Source of the DNA: Herbiconiux sp.
Lineage (GTDB): Bacteria > Actinomycetota > Actinomycetes > Actinomycetales > Microbacteriaceae
Reading direction: 5' to 3'
Assembly (NCBI RefSeq): GCF_023264855.1
Contig: NZ_JAHFUW010000012.1
Location: forward strand, 30,853-94,852
Length of the DNA stretch: 64,000 bases
The position numbers and the translations under genes were made by a program. This document shows, in pieces, positions 1-8,140 of this stretch. Under the pieces are notes generated by a model, which saw only the letters and a list, made by a program, of their open reading frames with translations, had not been told where the DNA came from and did no database searches. Each line of letters opens with the position of its first letter. The stretch's first letter is position 1.

Positions 1-2
1 GT

Positions 3-1085
3 CTCTGGATGCGTCTCGGCCGCGGTGTGGCCAAGCGCCCCGCAGCGGTCGCCATCGTCGCCACCCTGGGCATCGGCATCCTGGCCCTGGGGCTCTCCGG
101 CTACCGGGTCGGCCTCTCCCAGACCGACCAGCTGATCGGGAACCCCGAGTCGGTGCAGGCCCAAGAGGTGATCGACGCCTCCTTCTCCGCCGGTCTGACG
201 GGCCAGACCATCGTGCTGACCCCGACCGAGGCGGTTCCGGATGCCACGGGCCTCGCCCAGGGCGTGGACGGGGTCGAGTCGGTGCGCCCGGTCGAGGTCT
301 CAGGCGACCTCACCCGCCTGGACGTGACGCTGGCCGCCGAGCCGGAGAGCGATGCCGCCTTCGCCACCATCGAAGCACTGCGGACCGCCTACGCGGACGC
401 GGGCCCCGACAACCCCGTGAGTCAAGCCCTCGTGGGCGGAAGCGATGCGACCGCGCTCGACACGAACACCGCTTCAGCGGCCGATCAGGCGCTGATCATT
501 CCGCTCATCCTGGCGATCGTGTTCGTGATCCTGGCGTTGCTGCTGCGCAGCCTCGTGGCCCCCGTGCTGCTCATCGCCAGCGTGCTCGCCACCTTCTTCG
601 CGAGCCTCGGCGCCTCGAACGTGCTGTTCCAGAACGTGCTCGGCTTCCCCGCCTTCGACTCGAACGTGATCCTGTTCGCATTCCTGTTCCTGGTGGCCCT
701 GGGCGTGGACTACAACATCTTCCTCACCACCAGAGCGCGCGAGGAGTCCGTGCGTCACGGCACCCGGGAGGGGATGGTGCGAGCGCTCTCCTCCACCGGA
801 GGCGTGATCACGAGTGCGGGAATCCTGCTGGCCGCCGTGTTCGCCGTTCTCGGCGTGCTACCCGTGGTGGCGCTCACCCAGATCGGCGTGATCGTCTGCA
901 TCGGCGTGCTGCTGGACACCCTGGTGGTGCGCACCGTGCTGGTGCCGGCCCTGGTCTTCTTGACGGGAGACGCCTTCTGGTGGCCGTCCCGCCCGGCGGC
1001 GCACGCGCATCCTGAGCTCGCCGGCGATGCTCCGGATGCGACGGCCGGGCGGGCACACGCGAGGCACTCAGGCGCAGCGCAATAA
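3..1085 (+). CDS. MMPL/RND-family transporter, C-terminal part (5' end outside window)
   Basis: The reading frame is open from the first bases, so the gene starts upstream; the first ATG, at 9, is probably internal. One membrane helix near residues 15-35 is followed by an extracytoplasmic domain of about 120 residues, then five closely packed helices ending near residue 320. The helix carrying ALGVDYNIFL is the conserved D-Y region of MMPL proteins, the predicted proton-relay helix. The tail is hydrophilic and His/Ala-rich. MMPL proteins are inner-membrane exporters of lipids or small molecules; the substrate cannot be read here. It lies 39 bases before the next membrane gene on the same strand. 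Confidence 0.85.
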   Translation, partial: LWMRLGRGVAKRPAAVAIVATLGIGILALGLSGYRVGLSQTDQLIGNPESVQAQEVIDASFSAGLTGQTIVLTPTEAVPDATGLAQGVDGVESVRPVEVSGDLTRLDVTLAAEPESDAAFATIEALRTAYADAGPDNPVSQALVGGSDATALDTNTASAADQALIIPLILAIVFVILALLLRSLVAPVLLIASVLATFFASLGASNVLFQNVLGFPAFDSNVILFAFLFLVALGVDYNIFLTTRAREESVRHGTREGMVRALSSTGGVITSAGILLAAVFAVLGVLPVVALTQIGVIVCIGVLLDTLVVRTVLVPALVFLTGDAFWWPSRPAAHAHPELAGDAPDATAGRAHARHSGAAQ

Positions 1086-1124
1086 ACTAGGAGAACGCGC
1101 ATGATCTGAATCGAGGACCCCGGA

Positions 1125-1739
1125 GTGACCGACTCACCCCGTCACCTGCCGCGCTCGCCCTACTGGGGCGTGCCCGTGGCCCGGGCGATCCCGTTCGTGA
1201 TCACCGCTCTGGTGATCACCTTCCTGTCCAACCACTCCGCCCAGATCGGCCTGCTGAGCTACGGCGTGCTGGCGATCGTGTCGGGCGTGCTGGTGGGCGT
1301 GCTCTCCTGGCGCACGCTGACCGAGCGCTCGCTGCGGGTGAACTTCCTCATCCAGGGCATCTCCGGTGTGGTGTTCGGCGTGCTCGCCATCGCCTTCAAC
1401 GGCGGAGGCCTGGGCTTCCTGCTGTTCTGCGCCACCATGAACTCGGCCGTCACCGGCTTCCTCGAGCTCTACGCCGGCCTCCGCAACACCAAGAATCCCG
1501 CATCGCGCGACTGGGCCGTCGTCGGCGGGCTCACCGTGATCTTCGCCCTGGTGCTGATCTTCTTCCCCACTGATCCGGTGTTCGCCGTCGGCATGCTCGG
1601 CGCCTACTCCGCCATCGTGGGGCTGTTCTTGATCATCGCCGGTCTGTCGCTGCGCTGGGGCACCCAGCCGGCATCCGGCACCGCGGCATCCGCTGCGGTG
1701 CGACCCGGGCAGACGCCGCGAAGTGGAAAGGCATCGTGA
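1125..1739 (+). CDS. HdeD/DUF308-like integral membrane protein
   Basis: This 204-residue protein starts at GTG. It has about six hydrophobic segments and short polar loops, and ends in a Ser/Thr/Arg-rich cytoplasmic tail. The repeated pattern of paired helices with small residues (YGVLAIVSGVLVGVLSW, ISGVVFGVLAIAF) is like the HdeD/DUF308 family of acid-stress-associated membrane proteins of unknown biochemistry. Family placement is my inference from topology. The last codons overlap the next gene by four bases (GTGA), so the two are translationally coupled. Confidence 0.6.
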   Translation: MTDSPRHLPRSPYWGVPVARAIPFVITALVITFLSNHSAQIGLLSYGVLAIVSGVLVGVLSWRTLTERSLRVNFLIQGISGVVFGVLAIAFNGGGLGFLLFCATMNSAVTGFLELYAGLRNTKNPASRDWAVVGGLTVIFALVLIFFPTDPVFAVGMLGAYSAIVGLFLIIAGLSLRWGTQPASGTAASAAVRPGQTPRSGKAS

Positions 1740-1984
1740 ACCAACCCTCGAAGCGCGATCGACTGAAGCCGGTCGAACTGCTCGTCCTGTCGGCCGTCCT
1801 GTCGCTGTTCGTCGGCCTGACCGTCCTTCTGGCGACCCGGGAGATCGTGCTCTCCCTGATCTTCTTCGGCGTCGCCTTCATCGTGGTGCTCGTGGTGATG
1901 GCGATGTTCTCGCTGTCGATCAAGCCCAACGACACCGAGCAGCTCGAGATCGACGATGAAGGCGACCACCCCGCCGGTCACTGA
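1736..1984 (+). CDS. Small two-helix membrane protein
   Basis: This 82-residue protein has a GTG start that overlaps the preceding stop codon. It has two hydrophobic segments, about residues 13-32 and 38-62, and an acidic C-terminus (QLEIDDEGD). Proteins of this shape are commonly annotated as hypothetical in Microbacteriaceae. No catalytic motif is visible. Coupling to the DUF308-like gene suggests a shared membrane role. Confidence 0.6.
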   Translation: MNQPSKRDRLKPVELLVLSAVLSLFVGLTVLLATREIVLSLIFFGVAFIVVLVVMAMFSLSIKPNDTEQLEIDDEGDHPAGH

Positions 1985-1998
1985 GCCGGGCTCGGCGC

Positions 1999-2014
1999 GG
2001 CGGGGCGACCCGCC
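1999..2014. terminator. Short hairpin between convergent genes
   Basis: GGCGGG and CCCGCC flank a GCGA tetraloop, a GNRA-type loop. The hairpin sits between the ends of two convergent genes and could stop transcription from both sides. There is no T-tract, and the stem is only 6 bp. Confidence 0.35.
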
Positions 2015-3415
2015 TCAGCCGGCGGCGGGCGTCGGCAGGATGTGGTCGACGAGCTGCGAGGCGAGGCCGGTGTAGACGCCCGGCGTGAGCGCCACCAGGC
2101 GCGCCTTGGCGTCGGTGCCGATGTCCAGGCCCTCGACGAAGGCCACGAGGTCGGCCTGGCCGATCCGGTGACCGCGGGTGAGCTCTTTCAGCAGGGCGTA
2201 CGGATCGGCGATCGACGAACGGCCCGCGGTGACCTCGGCCCGCACGACGGTCTGGATCGCCTCGCCGAGCACCTCCCAGTTGGCGTCGAGATCGCGCGCC
2301 AGCGCCTCGCGGTTCAGCGAGATGGCGCCGAGGCCGCCCGTGATGTTGTCGAGAGCGAGCAGTGAGTGGCCGAGCGCCACGCCGATGTTGCGCTGCGTGG
2401 TGGAGTCGGTGAGGTCGCGCTGCAGGCGCGAGGTGACCAGCGTGGAGGCCAGCGAGTCGAGCAGCGCGCTGGAGAGCTCGAGGTTGGCCTCGGCGTTCTC
2501 GAAGCGGATCGGGTTGATCTTGTGCGGCATCGTCGACGAGCCCGTGGCACCGGCGACCGGGATCTGGGTGAAGTAGCCCATCGAGATGTAGGTCCAGACA
2601 TCCGTGCACAGGTTGTGCAGCACGCGGTTGGCGTGGCTGATGCGCGAGTAGAGCTCGGCCTGCCAGTCGTGCGACTCGATCTGGGTGGTGAGCGGGTTCC
2701 ATTCCAGGCCCAGCGAGTTCACGAAACCGCGCGAGATCGCCTGCCAGTCGGCCTCCGGATCGGCCACCAGATCGGCGGCGAAGGTTCCGGTGGCGCCCGA
2801 GAACTTGCCGAGGTACTCGGTGCCCTCGATCTGCTTCTTGATGCGCTCGAGGCGGTGCACCGTGACCGCGAGCTCCTTGCCCATGGTGGTGGGCGTGGCG
2901 GGCTGGCCGTGGGTGAGCGCCAGCATCGCGTCGTCGCGGAGCTCCACGGCGAGACCGCGCAGCTTCTCGATCACACCGCTGAACTTCGGCAGCCACACCT
3001 CGGTGACGGCCTGGCGGATGGTGAGCGCGTAGGAGAGGTTGTTGATGTCCTCGCTGGTGCAGCCGAAGTGGGTGAGCTCGGCGATCTGGTTGAGGCCCAG
3101 CTCGGCCAGCTTCTCGCGCACGAAGTACTCCACGGCCTTCACGTCGTGGCGGGTGGTGGCCTCGAGCGTGCCGATGCGATCGATCTCGTCCTGGCCGAAG
3201 TCCTGCACCACCGAGCGCAGGCGCCGGGCGAGTTCGGGGTCGAGTGGGCTGGAGCCGAACATCGAGTGGTCGGTGAGGTAGAGCAGCCAGTCGATCTCCA
3301 CGTGCACCCGCGCGCGGTTCAGGCCCGCCTCGGAGAGGAACTCGCCGAGCTCGGAGACGGCGGCGCGGTAGCGGCCGTCGAGGGGGCTGATGGGCTGAGG
3401 GGGCAGAGGAGGCAT
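2015..3415 (-). CDS. purB: Adenylosuccinate lyase
   Basis: The 466-residue enzyme cleaves SAICAR to AICAR plus fumarate and adenylosuccinate to AMP plus fumarate in purine synthesis. The signature loop GSSTMPHKINPIRFENAE of the fumarase/aspartase superfamily is present, with the flexible-loop serines and the lysine. The N-terminal SPLDGRYR motif and the length match the E. coli-type PurB. I chose the ATG at 3415 because homologs begin just before PLPPQPISPLDGRY; upstream in-frame codons give an unrelated Arg/Ser-rich extension. The gene ends against a convergent membrane gene; a phosphatase gene lies upstream on the same strand. Confidence 0.96.
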   Translation of the reverse strand: MPPLPPQPISPLDGRYRAAVSELGEFLSEAGLNRARVHVEIDWLLYLTDHSMFGSSPLDPELARRLRSVVQDFGQDEIDRIGTLEATTRHDVKAVEYFVREKLAELGLNQIAELTHFGCTSEDINNLSYALTIRQAVTEVWLPKFSGVIEKLRGLAVELRDDAMLALTHGQPATPTTMGKELAVTVHRLERIKKQIEGTEYLGKFSGATGTFAADLVADPEADWQAISRGFVNSLGLEWNPLTTQIESHDWQAELYSRISHANRVLHNLCTDVWTYISMGYFTQIPVAGATGSSTMPHKINPIRFENAEANLELSSALLDSLASTLVTSRLQRDLTDSTTQRNIGVALGHSLLALDNITGGLGAISLNREALARDLDANWEVLGEAIQTVVRAEVTAGRSSIADPYALLKELTRGHRIGQADLVAFVEGLDIGTDAKARLVALTPGVYTGLASQLVDHILPTPAAG

Positions 3416-3458
3416 GAGGGTTTCGTGATCTTTCGTGTGGGCGGTGCGGGAGTCGGAG

Positions 3459-4001
3459 CTAGAGCGCGGGCGAGCGGGGGAACGCCGGCTCGATCTGGCG
3501 GAACAGAGCGGCACTGGAGTGCTCGATCATGGCCAGGACCGAGTCGAACATCGCGGCGTCGGAGTAGTAGGGGTCGGGCACGTCGTGGCGGCCGGCGTAG
3601 TCGGGGTCGAAACCGAGCAGCAGGCGCACCTTCTGCTTGTCCTCGTCGGTGCGGGCCCAGGATCGGAGCACGCGCTCGTGGCTGCGGTCGAGGGCGATCA
3701 CCAGATCGAGCTCGTCGAACCACGCCCCCTCGAACTGGCGCGCCCGGTGGGCCGAGCCGTCGTAGCCGCGGGCCCGGAGCGCCTCCACTGTGCGGGGATC
3801 GGCGTGCTCGCCCACGTGCCAGTCACCGGTGCCGGCCGAGGTGACGACCACGCGGCCCGAGAGGCCTGCACGGTCGACCAGATCGCGCAGCACGACCTCG
3901 GCCATCGGCGAGCGGCAGATGTTGCCCGTGCACACCACGCAGATGCGGAACGCCTCGCTGACGGACTTCTCCGGAGCGGATTCCTCGGCGTGTCGGGGCA
4001 T
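3459..4001 (-). CDS. Low-molecular-weight protein tyrosine phosphatase
   Basis: The 180-residue protein carries the phosphatase loop CTGNICRS at residues 24-31 (nucleophile Cys24, phosphate-binding Arg30). The general-acid loop VPDPYY lies near residue 130, as in LMW-PTPs. It dephosphorylates phosphotyrosine proteins, or arsenate/antibiotic-related substrates in some lineages. The ATG at 4001 gives a 17-residue polar leader before the first beta strand. It lies 43 bases upstream of purB on the same strand, so co-transcription is possible but no functional link is obvious. Confidence 0.92.
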   Translation of the reverse strand: MPRHAEESAPEKSVSEAFRICVVCTGNICRSPMAEVVLRDLVDRAGLSGRVVVTSAGTGDWHVGEHADPRTVEALRARGYDGSAHRARQFEGAWFDELDLVIALDRSHERVLRSWARTDEDKQKVRLLLGFDPDYAGRHDVPDPYYSDAAMFDSVLAMIEHSSAALFRQIEPAFPRSPAL

Positions 4002-4054
4002 GCTGCCTATTCTCGCACTCGGCGTTGCAGCGCCGATAGCGGCGCCGGATGGGG

Positions 4055-4456
4055 TCAGCGGTTGCGACGGCCGGCCAGCGGGCGCAGGATGGCGCCGATG
4101 ATGGCCGAGAGGATGGCGAGCACGAGTGCACCGAGCACGGTCCACCAGAAGCTCTCCAGCGTCAGCCCGAAGCCGAACCAGCCGGTGACCACGGCGACCA
4201 GCCAGAGCAGCAGGGCGTTCACGAACAGCGAGATGATGCCGAGCGTGAGGATGTAGAGCGGGAACGCCACCACCCGGATGACCGAGCCGACGAAGCCGTT
4301 GATGATGCCGAACACCAGCGCCACCAGCAGGTAGGTGATCACGGTCTCGAAGGCCCCGCCGTCGCCGATCGGGTCGATCTTGACCCCCGCGACGATCAGG
4401 GTGGTGAGCCACAGGGCGATCGCGTTCGCGATGAGGGAGACCAGGAATCTGCGCAT
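4055..4456 (-). CDS. Phage-holin-superfamily (PF04020-like) membrane protein
   Basis: The 133-residue protein has four hydrophobic helices, beginning MRRFLVSLIANAIALWL and ending with the basic sequence RPLAGRRNR. The conserved pattern (D/N-P at the end of helix 1, FGIINGFV, WW in the last loop) is that of the chromosomal family sometimes called mycobacterial phage-holin superfamily IV. These proteins are not phage genes and their role is unknown. It lies 53 bases upstream of the phosphatase gene on the same strand. Confidence 0.75.
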   Translation of the reverse strand: MRRFLVSLIANAIALWLTTLIVAGVKIDPIGDGGAFETVITYLLVALVFGIINGFVGSVIRVVAFPLYILTLGIISLFVNALLLWLVAVVTGWFGFGLTLESFWWTVLGALVLAILSAIIGAILRPLAGRRNR

Positions 4457-4495
4457 GCCACCACTATCCCATCCAGAAGGGTGCAGAGTCGATGC

Positions 4496-5101
4496 ATGGT
4501 CACCGTTCCCTGGGCTCCCGAGTACCCCGTCGTCACCCCCCGTCTGCGCCTGCGGCCGCATCGGCTCGACGATCTCGACGATCTGCTCCGGTTCCACTCC
4601 GATATCGAGGTGGTGCGGTACATCCCGTGGCCGGTGCGCACGCGCTCGCAGACCGAGGCGGCGCTCGAGGCGCGCACCCGGCAGGGGGTGGTGTTCGAGC
4701 CGGGACAGTGGCTGGTGTTGGCGATGGAACTGGACGGCCGGGTGATCGGCGAGATGCTGCTGAAGTACGACAGCGAGACGGATGCCCGGGGCGAGCTCGG
4801 CTACGCGATGGCCGCCGACGTCGAGGGGCACGGCTACGCCACCGAGGCCGCCCGCGCGATGCTCGACCTCGCCTTCGGCCCGTTCGGCCTGCACCGGGTG
4901 GTGGCCCGCCTGGACGCCCGGAACGGGGCATCCGCTCGCCTGCTGACCCGCCTCGGGATGCGCCAGGAGGCGCACCTGCGCGAGGACGAGTACTTCAAGG
5001 GCGAGTGGACCGACACGCTCGTGTTCGGCATCCTGGCCTCGGAGTGGCCCGCGCGCCCCCCGCGCCCCCCGCACCCCTCAGCGCAGGAAGCGCCGGAGTG
5101 A
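4496..5101 (+). CDS. GNAT-family N-acetyltransferase (RimJ/RimL type)
   Basis: The 201-residue protein begins MVTVPWAPEYPVVTPRLRLRP, the standard start of RimJ/RimL-like acetyltransferases. The acetyl-CoA site is visible around EGHGYATEAARAMLDLAF, followed by HRVVARLDARNGASARLLTRLGM. It transfers an acetyl group from acetyl-CoA to an amine; the substrate is unknown. The ATG at 4496 was chosen because the fold starts there. The last 24 bases overlap the 3' end of the convergent secA2 gene. Confidence 0.85.
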   Translation: MVTVPWAPEYPVVTPRLRLRPHRLDDLDDLLRFHSDIEVVRYIPWPVRTRSQTEAALEARTRQGVVFEPGQWLVLAMELDGRVIGEMLLKYDSETDARGELGYAMAADVEGHGYATEAARAMLDLAFGPFGLHRVVARLDARNGASARLLTRLGMRQEAHLREDEYFKGEWTDTLVFGILASEWPARPPRPPHPSAQEAPE

Positions 5102-7438
5102 CGTCGAGGCGCGGCGCCAGAGGCGCTTCTCGGGGGAGCCGAACGGGTCTTCGGTGACCATGTAGGTCCAGGTGGAGCCGGGGCGGAGGAAGGCGGGCGG
5201 ATCGCGGCGGATGTCGTGATCTGCGACCGCACGGCCGAGGGCAGCCTCCACCGCGGCGGCGACCTCGGGCAGGAACGACTCGAACTCGCGCTGGGCGATC
5301 TTGACGTACTCGTCGAGCGGGTTGTCGCGCGCCAGGGAGCGCAGGTGGATGCCCTCACGGGCGTCGGCCAGGAGGGCGGCGTGCCGGCACCAGGTCGCGT
5401 CGAGGTGGTAGAGCGCGGTGCGGGTCGCGAAGCGATCGGTAGCCGCGGTACCGAACTCGCCCTCGAGCGCGGCGAGGTGACGCGAGGTCGCCGCGCTCCG
5501 CAGTGGTTCGGCGGTGGGCGCCTGTCGCAGGCCCCGCTCGAGCACCTCGGTGCGCAGCCGCAGCACGGCGGCGCGCTGGCGGGCCGGCGCTTCGGAGAAC
5601 CGCAGGGTGCTGGCGCGCAGCTGCTCGCGAGAGGCCTCGCCGATCCGCTGGGCGTGGTTCAGGATGCTGGCGGCCCGGTCGAGGCCGCCGGCGTCGATTG
5701 CGCGGGAGTACTCGTCCGACACGAGGTCGAGGTGGGTGGCGACCACGGCATCCTCGAGGCTGGCGAAGAAGATGCTGGAACCCGGATCGCCCTGCCGGGA
5801 TGCCCGGCCGCGCAGCTGATCGTCGAGCCGGCCGTTCTCGTAGCGTTCGGCGCCGATGACGCTGAGGCCGCCCAGCGCCGTGATCCGCTCGCGGTCGCGT
5901 TCGTCGCGACCGCCCAGCCTGATGTCGGTGCCCCGGCCGGCCATCTGGGTCGAGATGGTGACTCGGCCGAACTCGCCCGCCCGGGCGACGATGGCCGCCT
6001 CCTCGGCATCGTTCTTCGCGTTCAGCACCGCGGCCTCGATGCCGTCGTCGGACAGCGACGTCGCCAGGTGCTCCGACGCGGCGACACTGGCCGTGCCGAC
6101 GAGGATCGGGCGCCCGGTGGAATGCTCGGTCCGGATGTGCTCCAGCAGGGCGGCGTGCTTCTCGCCGGGCGTGCGGAAGAGGCGGTCGGGATGATCGACC
6201 CGCCGGGAAGGCACGCGGGATGCGACCTCGCCCGTGGTGAAGCCGTAGCCCTCGGCCAGCAGCGGCGCGACGGCCAGAGCGGTTCCGCTCATCCCGCACA
6301 CGGTCGCGTGCAGCTTCATCAGCGAGCCGACGGTGAGGGAATCGAGCACCTCGCTCAGAGCGCTCGCGTGCAGGCCCTCCTTCACCTCGATCGCCTCCTG
6401 CAGCCCATCGGGCCAGCGCTGGGCGGTGGACACGCGACCCCGGGCGGCGCTGATCAGCTCGAGCCGGCCGTCGCGCACGAGGTAGTCGACGTCGCGCTGC
6501 ACCAGGGTGCGGGCGTGCAGGGCGAGGTTCACGGCCGTGAGGTGGTCGTGGGTGCTCGAGTCGAAGAGGTTGGCCACACCGAGGGCGTTCTCCACCGCGG
6601 CCGTGCCGGGGTCGGTGAGCGACACGTTGAGGCGGTCGGTGCCGACCTCGAAGTGCTCGCCGTCGCGCAGTGTCTTCACCACGGCCTCGACACGGTGCGA
6701 GTCGGCGTCGTGCCGGCCCTCCTCGGTCGCGGCGGCGAGCACCAGAGGGATGCTCGCCTCGTCGATCAGCACGGCATCGACCTCGTCGACGATCGCCACG
6801 TCGGGCCGCACCAGCGGGCCGGGAACGGCCTCGGCCCGGAAGCGGTCGCGCAGCACGTCGAAGCCGAGTTCGGAGGCCGAGACGTACACGACGTCGGCGT
6901 CGTAGGCGCGACGGCGGGCATCCGGGGTCTGGTCGGCCGCGATCCAGCCGGCCGAGACGCCGAACGCCTCGAACAGCGGGCCCATCCACTCGGCATCGCG
7001 CCGGGCGAGGTAGTCGTTGACCGAGATGACGTGGATCCGGCGGCCGTGAAGCGCGTAGCCGACGGCGGCGATCGCGCCGGCGAGCGTCTTGCCCTCACCC
7101 GTCGCCAGCTGCACCCCGTGGCCGGCGAGCAGCGCGAGGGCGGTGACCAGCTGGCCGGGGAACGGCCGCTGGCCGAGGGTGCGTTCGGCGGCCCGGCTCG
7201 CGACCGCGCAGAAGGTGCGCCGGTCGGCGTCGGTCCAGGATCGGCGGGCGGCCGCGCCCAGGGAGGCGATGGTCGCATCCGCCGTGTCGTCGCTGCGGGC
7301 CGGCGGCCGGGCGGGAATCGAATCGACGAGCCCTTCGAGGCGATGGAAGCTCGCTACGCCGCCGATCCCGAGGAAGGCGTTCAGGCGGGAGAGCAGCCGA
7401 TCGCGCATGATCACCCTCCTCATCCACGCGCTGAACAT
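5078..7438 (-). CDS. secA2: Accessory Sec translocase ATPase SecA2
   Basis: The 786-residue DEAD-motor ATPase has Walker A ATGEGKT (Lys117), the DEVD Walker B box in VAIVDEVDAVLIDEAS, and the SecA helicase motif QMAGRGTDIRLGG. It lacks the long C-terminal linker and the Cys/His zinc tail used by housekeeping SecA to bind SecB, as in mycobacterial SecA2 (close to 780-810 residues). SecA2 drives export of a subset of proteins through SecYEG. The ATG at 7438 is preceded by an AT-rich stretch with TAATAT twelve bases upstream. No accessory SecY or obvious dedicated substrate lies nearby. Confidence 0.92.
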   Translation of the reverse strand: MFSAWMRRVIMRDRLLSRLNAFLGIGGVASFHRLEGLVDSIPARPPARSDDTADATIASLGAAARRSWTDADRRTFCAVASRAAERTLGQRPFPGQLVTALALLAGHGVQLATGEGKTLAGAIAAVGYALHGRRIHVISVNDYLARRDAEWMGPLFEAFGVSAGWIAADQTPDARRRAYDADVVYVSASELGFDVLRDRFRAEAVPGPLVRPDVAIVDEVDAVLIDEASIPLVLAAATEEGRHDADSHRVEAVVKTLRDGEHFEVGTDRLNVSLTDPGTAAVENALGVANLFDSSTHDHLTAVNLALHARTLVQRDVDYLVRDGRLELISAARGRVSTAQRWPDGLQEAIEVKEGLHASALSEVLDSLTVGSLMKLHATVCGMSGTALAVAPLLAEGYGFTTGEVASRVPSRRVDHPDRLFRTPGEKHAALLEHIRTEHSTGRPILVGTASVAASEHLATSLSDDGIEAAVLNAKNDAEEAAIVARAGEFGRVTISTQMAGRGTDIRLGGRDERDRERITALGGLSVIGAERYENGRLDDQLRGRASRQGDPGSSIFFASLEDAVVATHLDLVSDEYSRAIDAGGLDRAASILNHAQRIGEASREQLRASTLRFSEAPARQRAAVLRLRTEVLERGLRQAPTAEPLRSAATSRHLAALEGEFGTAATDRFATRTALYHLDATWCRHAALLADAREGIHLRSLARDNPLDEYVKIAQREFESFLPEVAAAVEAALGRAVADHDIRRDPPAFLRPGSTWTYMVTEDPFGSPEKRLWRRASTSLRRFLR

Positions 7439-7453
7439 GAATAAACATCGATA

Positions 7454-8023
7454 TTACCGCCCGCGGAGGGCTTCGGCCTCGCTGCGCCAGCGGGCCAGGA
7501 GCTGCCAGGGGTCGTCGCCGGGTGCCGTCAGAGCGTGGACGTGGTCGGCCAGGTCGCCCGTGAGGGCGAACCACTCGCCGGTGAGTCGGTGCTCGGCGAA
7601 CTCGGCGTGACGGGCCTGCTCGCGGGCACGGCCACCGCGTTCGAAGGCGAGCAGTTCTTCGTAGCGCAGTTGGGCCAGGCGGCTCCGCGGGTTCGCCGAG
7701 GTGCCGATCTTCACCCGGTCGCCGAAGCGCAGGTAGTAGACGACCTCGACGACCACGGGCGCCGAGCCGTCTTCCGGATGCTCGCCGTGCCGCCACTCGC
7801 ACCGCGCGCAGAGCCAGCCGGACGGGTAACGCACGCCCAGGCGCGACCCGCAGGCCACGCAGGGCGACGGCAGCACGTCGGTGACCCCCACCTGGCCGGC
7901 CATCCACTCGGTGGCCTCCTGCAGATGGCCTCGGCAGAGCGCCAGCGGGGATTCGGCCGGGCGGCCGTCGGGGCTGCAGGGCGAATCGGGATCAGCGCCC
8001 GCCAGGGCGCAGGAGGTCGGCAT
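7454..8023 (-). CDS. Zinc-ribbon protein with a GIY-YIG-like (T5orf172/MUG113) domain
   Basis: The 189-residue protein has an N-terminal Cys-containing region with two CxxC pairs (PCVACGS and LCARCEW, about residues 56-76). A domain from about residue 90 follows, with VYYLRFGDRVKIGTS, a short arginine-bearing helix, and later AEFAEHRLTGEWFAL. That pattern is the T5orf172/MUG113 branch of the GIY-YIG nuclease fold. Whether it cuts DNA is unknown. It is read divergently from the zinc-ribbon/PD-(D/E)XK-like gene at 8141, and the two starts are 117 bases apart. The likely transcript is leaderless. Confidence 0.7.
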   Translation of the reverse strand: MPTSCALAGADPDSPCSPDGRPAESPLALCRGHLQEATEWMAGQVGVTDVLPSPCVACGSRLGVRYPSGWLCARCEWRHGEHPEDGSAPVVVEVVYYLRFGDRVKIGTSANPRSRLAQLRYEELLAFERGGRAREQARHAEFAEHRLTGEWFALTGDLADHVHALTAPGDDPWQLLARWRSEAEALRGR

Positions 8024-8029
8024 GGTCGC

Positions 8030-8035
8030 ACGCTA
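8030..8035 (-). promoter_or_regulatory. -10 hexamer of the GIY-YIG-like gene (leaderless)
   Basis: TAGCGT on the minus strand lies exactly six bases before the ATG at 8023, placing the transcription start on the start codon. No Shine-Dalgarno sequence is present. Confidence 0.5.
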
Positions 8036-8140
8036 CTCGCGGGGTGCGACATCCGGGTGCCGGAGCCGATGTCGGAGGCGGTGACTAGCGTCTCAGGAGA
8101 CGAGCCACGGAGGGCGACGGATGGCCGGAAAGGAGGAGGA

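Noticed and set aside
4055..4456. Holin-like protein as a sign of prophage
   Set aside because: This family is chromosomal in actinobacteria, and no capsid, tail, integrase or lysin gene is nearby.
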